From Albidovulum sp. bin36 (lineage in GTDB: Bacteria > Pseudomonadota > Alphaproteobacteria > Rhodobacterales > Rhodobacteraceae): DNA of 41,941 nt. The notes under the pieces are model-generated. The model searched no databases. It was not told the origin of the DNA and worked only from the letters and a program-made list of their open reading frames with translations. Location: positions 1-41,941 of the forward strand of contig MPMP01000043.1 in the NCBI GenBank assembly GCA_002238565.1, in the 5' to 3' direction. The position numbers were made by a program, and so were the translations under genes. Positions 36,131 through 41,941 of the stretch are shown here, in pieces (position 1 is the first letter of the stretch; each line of letters begins with the position of its first letter).

Positions 36131-37447
36131 TCAGGAAATCTCTTCCATCTTGCCGCCGGCAGGAATGTCCGGGTAGGTCGCGTTGTCGACGATCACGAGT
36201 CTGAACAAGCCGTCGTCGCTCTTGCGCCATTGCCCGCCGACGAGCAGCGTCTTGGTTATGTTCTTCTGCGCGAACGGAGGAACGTTGGCGCCGTCCCATG
36301 CGATCGGCCCCACGATCGATTCGATATTCGTAGCCGCTATCGCCGCCGCGACCTCTTCAGCGTCGTTCACGCTGTCGATGCGCTTCGCCACGTCCGCCAC
36401 CACTTCGAACAGCGCATGGACGAAACCGAGAGGCTGGGTCCACAGCCTGCCGGTCGAGCTTTCGAATCCCGAGCACATGTCCGCAGCGCTTATTCCGGTC
36501 AGCGAGGAGCTGAACGGATGCGAATTGGACCACCAGATCTCCGATGAAAGATTCTGCGCGCTATCGCCTATGGCGTTGACGGCCGACGGAAACAGTATCG
36601 CCTTGCCGATCGAAGCCGCCTTGGGAACGAAGCCCTGCTGCCGCGCCTGCGTCCAGAACGTTGCGAAATCGGGAGGCAGCACGACGCCGGTTACGATTTC
36701 GACGTCGCTTTCCTTGAAGGCGTTGATCTGAGCCGAGAAATCATCCTGAAGATTCTGGTAGCGACCGGGATCGGTGAGCTTGAACCCCTGCGCCTCCAGG
36801 GCGGGCGGCATGCCGTTGTTGGGATCGCCCCAGGCGTTGCCGTCGGCATCGTTGGGAAACAGGGCGCCGACCGACATGTTGGTATCCAGCTGGTGCCACA
36901 TATTCGTGAACACGGCGATCAGATCTTCAAGCCCCCAGAAGAAATGATAGGTGTAGTCGAAACTTGTCCAGCTCCCGGGATCGCCGGGATTGCCTTGCCT
37001 TCCGATAAAATACGGCTGCCAAGGGGCCAGAGTCGAAACGCACGGAATCTCTTCGATTTCGCACATCGTCGTTACCGGGTTGGTGTTTTCAGGCGTGTGC
37101 GCGGCGACCATGATGTCGATTTCGTCGTCGACGATCAATTCCTTGGCGACCTCGGCGGCTCGGCTCGGATTGGACTGGCTGTCCTTGATCACGACCTCGA
37201 AGTTGAAATTCTTCGAGCCGGACTGAACGCCGCCGCCTACGGCCTGCAGGAAGCCTTCGACTATATATCCGTCGACTTCGGCAAACGCGGCAAGCGGCCC
37301 GGTTTGCGGGCTGACGTAGCCGATCTTGATCGTTCTCGACTGCGCATGAACGGCCGGCGCGCCCAGGCCGGCGGCCAGCGCGCCGGTCGCGGCGGCCGTT
37401 TTCAGAAACTTTCTTCGGCCGAGCGCCGGAAGCGGTTTAAGCGTCAT
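36131..37447 (-). CDS. livK: Branched-chain/aromatic ABC transporter substrate-binding protein, LivK type
   Basis: A 438-residue periplasmic binding protein. A twin-arginine signal is seen: GRRKFLKTAAATGALAAGLG from residue 10, cut after VHA at 35. The mature part starts RTIKIGYVSPQTGPLAAFAE, the family opening strand with the ligand-binding loop. It is of the longer, amide/aromatic-type group rather than the classic LivJ. The start at 37447 has AAAGGA 7 bases upstream; the ATG-like start at 37465 is rejected. The gene follows the maleylacetate reductase by 27 bp. With a monooxygenase and that reductase in one operon, an aromatic ligand is likely (inference). Confidence 0.92.
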   Translation of the reverse strand: MTLKPLPALGRRKFLKTAAATGALAAGLGAPAVHAQSRTIKIGYVSPQTGPLAAFAEVDGYIVEGFLQAVGGGVQSGSKNFNFEVVIKDSQSNPSRAAEVAKELIVDDEIDIMVAAHTPENTNPVTTMCEIEEIPCVSTLAPWQPYFIGRQGNPGDPGSWTSFDYTYHFFWGLEDLIAVFTNMWHQLDTNMSVGALFPNDADGNAWGDPNNGMPPALEAQGFKLTDPGRYQNLQDDFSAQINAFKESDVEIVTGVVLPPDFATFWTQARQQGFVPKAASIGKAILFPSAVNAIGDSAQNLSSEIWWSNSHPFSSSLTGISAADMCSGFESSTGRLWTQPLGFVHALFEVVADVAKRIDSVNDAEEVAAAIAATNIESIVGPIAWDGANVPPFAQKNITKTLLVGGQWRKSDDGLFRLVIVDNATYPDIPAGGKMEEIS

Positions 37448-37474
37448 TTCACTATCCTTTCTCAAGCGATGGAT

Positions 37475-38530
37475 TCAATTTTCCGGCCTTGCGCCGCGAA
37501 ACGCCGCGCCGATCAGTCCGGCCATGTCCTCTCGGCCGAAGGGCCGCGGGTTCCAGTAGGGCGACGCCACCGCTAGATCCGCCGCCTTTTCGACGCCGCT
37601 TTCCGGCATGCCGATTTCGGCGAGGCTTGCCGGAGCTTCCAGAAGCCTCGCGAAATCCCAGAGCCCCGCGCCGATGCCGGCCTCTCCGAACAGCTCGCGA
37701 ATCGGCTCTAGGCCTTCAGCTTCGGCATTGAACCCGGCGGCGTACGGAAGCACGACCGCGTGAGTCTCGGCATGCGGCAGATCGAATGCGCCGCCAAGCA
37801 CGTGGCAGAGCTTATGGTGCAGGGCCATGCCGGAGTGGCCAAGGGCAAGGCCGCAAAGAAACGCTCCGTACTGGGCCTTCTGCCGCGCTTCGATATCGCC
37901 GGGCCGCTTCGCAACGACGGGAAGCGCCTCGATCAACGCCCTTACGGCGTCGACGCACTGCAGCTTAGAAATCGGATTGCGGTCCCGGGAGTAAAGCCCT
38001 TCCACGGCGTGCGCGATCGCATTGAGTCCCGAGTTGGCGCTCGCGGCCGGCGGCAGCGTCAGTGTGCATTCGACATCGTAAAGAACGCAAGCCGGGACGA
38101 CGCGCGCATCGCGAAGCGTCGATTTCACTCCGTTTTTCGTCTGCCCCAGGATCGGAGTCATTTCAGATCCGGCATAGGTGGTTGGTATCGCTATCTGCGG
38201 AATTCCAGTTCTGATCGCAATGGCCTTGCCGAGACCTATCGTCGACCCTCCTCCAAAGCCAACCGTACCGTCCGCTCCGACCTTGGCGAGCTCGTCGACA
38301 GCGCGTTCCGTCACGTCGGTCGGCGTATGCATTCTGGCGACCGCGAGGACTCCCGCCGACCTCTTTCCCAGCGCGTCCGAAATTTCCGAGGCCTGGCCTT
38401 CCTGCTCGGGAGTTGAGAGCACCATTGCATTTTTCAATCCGAGGAGTTCTGCCTCTTCGGCGACCCTGGACCTGCATCCGCGCTCAAATCGAACGCGCAT
38501 GGCGTGCGATGCGTATACGAATGCTTCCAA
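37475..38530 (-). CDS. Maleylacetate reductase (iron-containing alcohol dehydrogenase family)
   Basis: A 351-residue reductase that converts maleylacetate, or its chlorinated forms, to 3-oxoadipate with NAD(P)H. Nucleotide-binding GFGGGSTIGLGKAIA, then IPTTYAGSEMTPILGQTKNG, the family-diagnostic stretch of maleylacetate reductases, and the metal-site region GLNAIAHAVEGLY, HHKLCHVLGG and HAETHAVVLPY follow. Length fits exactly. The start is a TTG at 38530 with GAGG 8 bases upstream; a promoter lies 45 bp before. It is the first gene of the liv/monooxygenase operon and would catalyse the last reduction of a hydroxyquinol or chlorocatechol pathway. Confidence 0.9.
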   Translation of the reverse strand: MEAFVYASHAMRVRFERGCRSRVAEEAELLGLKNAMVLSTPEQEGQASEISDALGKRSAGVLAVARMHTPTDVTERAVDELAKVGADGTVGFGGGSTIGLGKAIAIRTGIPQIAIPTTYAGSEMTPILGQTKNGVKSTLRDARVVPACVLYDVECTLTLPPAASANSGLNAIAHAVEGLYSRDRNPISKLQCVDAVRALIEALPVVAKRPGDIEARQKAQYGAFLCGLALGHSGMALHHKLCHVLGGAFDLPHAETHAVVLPYAAGFNAEAEGLEPIRELFGEAGIGAGLWDFARLLEAPASLAEIGMPESGVEKAADLAVASPYWNPRPFGREDMAGLIGAAFRGARPEN

Positions 38531-38581
38531 CTTGCTTGCCTCGATTAAGGAATGGCGCTGCCGAGATACTATGTCCGCCGG

Positions 38582-38611
38582 GAATTATTGTCCATATACG
38601 ACTTCGACAAT
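38582..38611 (-). promoter_or_regulatory. Promoter with overlapping inverted repeat for the liv/aromatic operon
   Basis: On the minus strand TTGTCG (38610-38605) and TAATTC (38587-38582) are spaced by exactly 17 bases. The inverted repeat ATTGTC (38587-38592) and GACAAT (38606-38611) covers both hexamers, as expected for a repressor operator. It lies in the divergent gap, so it could also affect the DapA-family gene at 38865. Confidence 0.5.
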
Positions 38612-38864
38612 TGAAATTTTCCCTGCGGACAACCCTTCGGCGGCCTGCTCCGCCGGTCTAGGCCGCCGCGGCCCAGCGCCTCGCAACGGCAGACTGGTCC
38701 CGGTTCCGCGTTCAGGCGCCCGCTTATCTTCTGATTGCTGAACCGGCTCGACCGGCATAGACTATGCGGCAGCCGAATCGAGACAGCGCAATTGCGAGCG
38801 GACCGGTTTGAAATCGCCGGACGGGCATCGGCCGGCGGAATGCCCAATTTCCGAGGTGCGGAAT

Positions 38865-39836
38865 TTGAACACGGAAAAATTGAAGTCGGAACTGAGGGGA
38901 TGCTACGTCACCGTCCCGACGCCCTTCCTGGACGAAGACGGGTTTTCGATCAACGAGAAAGCTCTGCGCAGCCACGTGCGGTTTCTGGTCGACGCCGGAT
39001 TGAACGAGGACTATGCGACCTTCCTAGCCGCGGGAGCAGCGGGCGATTTTTCGACCATGACGCTCGCGGAGCGCATTCGAGTGGCCGAAATCGTAGTCGA
39101 TGAAGTCGCCGGCGCCGCGCCGGTGGCCATGGGCGCGCAGACGACGAGCACGCTGGAAGTGCGCAAGCTGGCTCGCGCGGCGAAAGCGGCAGGCGCCAAG
39201 TTCATTCAGGTTTCCTGCCCGTTCTACTTTTCCCATACCGAAGGGGATTTCGAAGAATTCGTGCGCGAAGCGGCCGAAGCGGAACCGGATATCGGGTTAA
39301 TCATCTACAATACGTTCTGGACGAGTTCGAACATATCCTTTGCGATGGTCGAGCGCCTGGCTGAAATTCCGGGAGTCGTCGGCCTGAAGTGGGCCGCGCC
39401 TAGAACCGATGCGATGGAATTCGAAGACGTGACCTCCCACTTTTCCGAGCGCTTTACAGTGATCGACAACAATCTGCTTTTCTCCTCCAGCGCCATGCCC
39501 GCTCTTGGCGCGAAGGCTTTCGAAGTGCACAACTGCAATTTCTGGCCCGAATGGGGGATCAAGCTCGTCGACGAAGTGCGCTCGCAGAACTACGCCGAGA
39601 TCTGCAGAATGCTGGTCGAGGAAGCCAAGCCCTTCTACAAGCTATGGGTCGAAATCGAGCGGGATTTTACGAGCGGAGACGGCTATCTCGACAAGCTTTG
39701 CATGGAGCTGGTCGGCCTCCCGTCCAGCCGCTGCCGACCGCCGACGCGCGATATCCGCGAGAAATACCGCGGCGCGGCCCTGGAAATGCTGAAGGCCATC
39801 GGAGCGCCTCGCGTCGAGACAGCCGGCGGCGCGTAG
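38865..39836 (+). CDS. DapA/NanA-family lyase (dihydrodipicolinate synthase family)
   Basis: A 323-residue class I aldolase/lyase. GCYVTVPTPFLDEDG is the family N-terminus; the Schiff-base lysine is in VVGLKWAAP and the active-site tyrosine in LIIYNTFWTSS. The usual GxxGE and TTE motifs are altered (AAGAAGDFSTMT), so it is not a lysine-biosynthesis DapA; it more likely acts as a keto-acid aldolase, dehydratase or hydratase-aldolase. No ATG is at hand; the TTG at 38865 with AGGTG upstream is chosen, a GTG at 38856 being the alternative. It is followed after 102 bp by an enolase-superfamily gene, a pairing common in sugar-acid catabolism. Divergent from the liv operon. Confidence 0.87.
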   Translation: MNTEKLKSELRGCYVTVPTPFLDEDGFSINEKALRSHVRFLVDAGLNEDYATFLAAGAAGDFSTMTLAERIRVAEIVVDEVAGAAPVAMGAQTTSTLEVRKLARAAKAAGAKFIQVSCPFYFSHTEGDFEEFVREAAEAEPDIGLIIYNTFWTSSNISFAMVERLAEIPGVVGLKWAAPRTDAMEFEDVTSHFSERFTVIDNNLLFSSSAMPALGAKAFEVHNCNFWPEWGIKLVDEVRSQNYAEICRMLVEEAKPFYKLWVEIERDFTSGDGYLDKLCMELVGLPSSRCRPPTRDIREKYRGAALEMLKAIGAPRVETAGGA

Positions 39837-39938
39837 CCGAGCCCCGTCGAAGCGAAGCCCGGCAAATGCTCGTCGACCATGAGTCTCGCCGCCGCGCGCG
39901 AAACCTGCCGAGATCGGCACGACCTCTGGAAAGTCTAC

Positions 39939-41135
39939 ATGAATAGGATCGAGGACATCAGGTGCGTTCTTCTTAGCTCGCCCTACGCCGACGCGGACGA
40001 CCCGGAAATCAAGGAGTGCTTTCCGAACGGGCCGAAAAGAACGATCGGGATGGTAGAAGTTACTTTGTCGGACGGCACGACCGGCCTCGGCGAGGGCTAC
40101 CTCGCAGTATTCGCGCCGCTGGTGTTCAAATCCATCGTCGAACTTTGCGCTCCGTACCTATTGGGAAAGGACGCTTTCGATATCGAGCGCAGAGTCAAGG
40201 ATCTGCGAAGCGTCTGCGACTACTGGTCGCTCCAGGGAGCAGCCAGGCACGTGATCAGCGCATTTGAAATCGCCCTTCACGACGCGAAGGCAAAGTCTCG
40301 TGACATGCCGGTCTATGAACTCCTGGGCGGCGCCGCGGCGGAGTCAATCCAGATATACGGTAGCGGGGGCTGCTGCGATTCCAAAGATCAGTTCTTGAAC
40401 GAGCTGGCGCTGCTGGAATCGCTAGGGATCGAAATCTACAAGATCCGATCCGTAAAGAGGGACGTTTTTCGAACCGCCTGGATAATGAACGAAGCCGGCA
40501 GGAGGGATATTCGAATCGGAGTCGACATGTGCCAAAACTTGGCCGACCCGCCGCAGGCCGTCGGCGATGTCGTCGAATTCGTGAATTCCGTTCATGCATT
40601 GACGCGCGAAAGAATGCTTTTTGTCGAAGAGGCGATCGGACCCGACAGCCCGGAAGGCTTCAAGGAGCTTCGGACCAGGATAGACACGCCGGTTTGCGGA
40701 GGCGAGATCATTACGACGCCGAAGGAGATGATCGACCGAATGAGGAACGGCGTCTACGAATTCGTCCAGCCGGACGCGTCGGTAATCGGCGGCATCGGCG
40801 CGGTCATGTCCATTTTCGAAAACTCGGCATCGACGAATACGGGAGTGGTTGTTCACGCGTGGGGCGGAGCGGCGGCGATTATGGCAAGCTATCACGCCGC
40901 CTTCGCCGCAGGCGGCGACTTGGTCGAATATCCTATGCTGGCCTTTCCTCTCGCCGAGGAAATGATGGGCGAGAACGCGCGGGTCGCCAATGGCCGCCTC
41001 CACAAATCCGACGCGCCGGGCCTAGGGCTAGAGCTAACGCCAGAAATGGAAAGCAACTTTCCGTTTGACGAGAAAGCCGTCTATTCCTGCGCGCTAATCG
41101 ATTGGGGGCCGCCGCCCGACGACTTCTGGAAGTAA
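39939..41135 (+). CDS. Mandelate racemase/muconate lactonizing enzyme-family protein
   Basis: A 398-residue enolase-superfamily enzyme. The capping domain is N-terminal; the barrel shows the basic motif IYKIRSVKRD (K-x-R), metal ligands GVDMCQN (Asp), FVEEAIGP (Glu) and GGEIITT (Glu), and VVVHAWGGAA (His) at the seventh strand. The His places it with mandelate-racemase-type racemases and acid-sugar dehydratases, rather than with muconate cycloisomerases, which use a second lysine there. The ATG at 39939, with GGAA upstream, is preferred to that at 39879. With the preceding DapA-family lyase it suggests dehydration of an aldonic acid followed by cleavage. Substrate not determinable. Confidence 0.9.
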   Translation: MNRIEDIRCVLLSSPYADADDPEIKECFPNGPKRTIGMVEVTLSDGTTGLGEGYLAVFAPLVFKSIVELCAPYLLGKDAFDIERRVKDLRSVCDYWSLQGAARHVISAFEIALHDAKAKSRDMPVYELLGGAAAESIQIYGSGGCCDSKDQFLNELALLESLGIEIYKIRSVKRDVFRTAWIMNEAGRRDIRIGVDMCQNLADPPQAVGDVVEFVNSVHALTRERMLFVEEAIGPDSPEGFKELRTRIDTPVCGGEIITTPKEMIDRMRNGVYEFVQPDASVIGGIGAVMSIFENSASTNTGVVVHAWGGAAAIMASYHAAFAAGGDLVEYPMLAFPLAEEMMGENARVANGRLHKSDAPGLGLELTPEMESNFPFDEKAVYSCALIDWGPPPDDFWK

Positions 41136-41410
41136 TCAGCTTGCCCAATTGCGGGAGTCAGGCCTTCGAACCAATCCCGGGGACCGGAAGCCGCGAGATT
41201 TTCGTCGCCCGTCGTCAACTTTTCCAAGACCGCCTCGAACGGATTCTCGCGATACGGGAGTGGACTCGGGCATGGAATCGGCCGAGGAATCGGCGGGCAG
41301 CAGCGACAGCCGACCTTGCAGCAGTGGAGCGATTCGCCGGAGGCGGATTCCAAGACCCCGGTCGTTGTTTCGATCATCGTCGCCCACAATTCGATTTCTG
41401 GTAGGATTCC

Positions 41411-41670
41411 TTAGCTCGACGCTGCTAAAGTCCCGGCGTAATCGCCTTTGTCGGCAGCAAACTCCGTGCCAAATGATGGAAACGCCAAGTAGACGACCGG
41501 GATGGCAGTATTGTCGAAGCTTCCCTGCTCGGAAAGTTCAGTAACCGCTTGCGCAGCCAATTTGACGGCGAGCGGTCGTTCAATCTCATTTGGTGCGGAT
41601 AGGGATGCAACAAGCAACATCAACGTGGCGCAAGCAGTCGCTGCTAATTTTCGCGCAATGGGAATCGCAT
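41411..41670 (-). pseudogene. Decayed small exported protein
   Basis: AGGAGG (41682-41687 on the minus strand) is followed by an ATG at 41670, which opens MRFPLREN and then stops. One base out of frame a good signal peptide appears: ARKLAATACATLMLLVASLS, then APNEIERPLAVKLAAQ and on to a stop at 41411. A one-base indel near 41650 explains this. I do not recognise the family. A same-frame continuation past the stop to about 41150 also looks protein-like but is uncertain; otherwise 41136-41410 holds nothing I can support. Confidence 0.4.
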
Positions 41671-41723
41671 GCGTTTTATTTCCTCCTAAACTTCAGACGT
41701 CCTGACCTCGGAATTTACGGCGG

Positions 41724-41941
41724 CTAGCTTTCCCGGCCCCCATTATTCGGTTTCGCCGCTTTGTCCGGCAATTCATAGACCATGCGCAGGCCGGTTCCGG
41801 GGAAGACGGTGCGTGTTCGGGTCAGCTCCTCCAGGAGCCCGGCGATCGCCGCGTCGCCGGAGTTGCTGGCGGTGCCGATGATGCGGACCCGCAAGATTCC
41901 GTTCTCCGGCTCGGGCACAATGTCGGCTTCCGACTGGAAGA
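41724..41941 (-). CDS. C-terminal end of a probable transposase (cut by window edge)
   Basis: The frame enters from the right edge and ends at 41724. About 71 codons are visible; the stretch GLLEELTRTRTVFPGTGLRM followed by VYEL recalls the C-terminus of a group of large putative transposases in which a helix is followed by a TxTxxPGTxLRLxYEL pattern. That recollection is the only basis for the call. The catalytic part lies outside the window. Confidence 0.4.
   Translation of the reverse strand, partial: FQSEADIVPEPENGILRVRIIGTASNSGDAAIAGLLEELTRTRTVFPGTGLRMVYELPDKAAKPNNGGRES

Noticed and set aside
39939..41135. Muconate cycloisomerase completing the aromatic pathway
   Set aside because: The protein has a His at strand seven (VVVHAWGG) as in mandelate racemase-type enzymes, not the lysine of cycloisomerases, so it does not fill the missing step.
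1..41941. Search by eye for tRNA, rRNA and CRISPR arrays
   Set aside because: No cloverleaf with a T-loop consensus, no rRNA-like blocks and no regularly spaced repeats were seen.

Overview
The window looks like part of a GC-rich alphaproteobacterial chromosome, probably a free-living or host-associated heterotroph of Rhodospirillales or rhizobial type. This rests on gene content: a TRAP transporter, a rhamnose-type ABC importer of the rhizobial RhaSTPQ kind, a branched-chain/aromatic Liv-type importer, and many small-molecule oxidoreductases. No rRNA, tRNA, CRISPR array or complete integrase was seen.

Layout. 1-920: a decayed small gene and otherwise non-coding DNA. 922-6923: an alpha/beta hydrolase (arylformamidase-like), a TRAP transporter split into divergent dctP and dctQM, and a zinc-independent MDR oxidoreductase. 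7205-9972: a toxin-antitoxin pair (excisionase-type antitoxin and PIN toxin) that once overlapped by ATGA. It was broken exactly at that overlap by an IS66-family element (ISBst12-like, 1640 bp, imperfect 43-bp ends, 8-bp target duplication). The element and the toxin have both decayed since; the antitoxin is still open. 10198-17266: a minus-strand operon for uptake and processing of a rhamnose-like sugar (binding protein, hairpin, ATPase, two permeases, Gfo/Idh/MocA dehydrogenase, TIM-barrel isomerase, mutarotase). 17963-19701: a translationally coupled acetoacetate-decarboxylase-family protein and 2-hydroxyacid dehydrogenase. 20473-23467: a DjlA-like co-chaperone and an amidase.

24281-30282 is a visibly AT-richer defence island. 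On the plus strand is a tight three-gene cassette: a two-TM membrane protein, an ImmA/IrrE metallopeptidase and a beta-protein-family protein. I do not recognise it as a named system. Converging on it is a Gabija-type pair, a GajA OLD-family ATPase/TOPRIM nuclease and a GajB UvrD-like helicase. GajA is split by a one-base frameshift at a G5 run.

30875-38530 is a seven-gene minus-strand operon: maleylacetate reductase, LivK, LivG, LivF, LivH, then one 962-codon frame joining a LivM permease to a TfdB/PheA-type flavin monooxygenase. A strong internal ribosome-binding site and ATG sit at the junction. It suggests coupled uptake and ring hydroxylation of an aromatic compound, with reduction of the (chloro)maleylacetate product; the ring-cleavage dioxygenase is not in the window. 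Divergent from it are a DapA-family lyase and a mandelate-racemase-type enolase-superfamily enzyme. The right edge holds a decayed small exported-protein gene and the C-terminal end of a probable transposase.

The most promising items are the membrane/ImmA/beta cassette beside Gabija, the frameshifted GajA, and the LivM-monooxygenase frame. All assignments are by reading motifs; no database search was possible.
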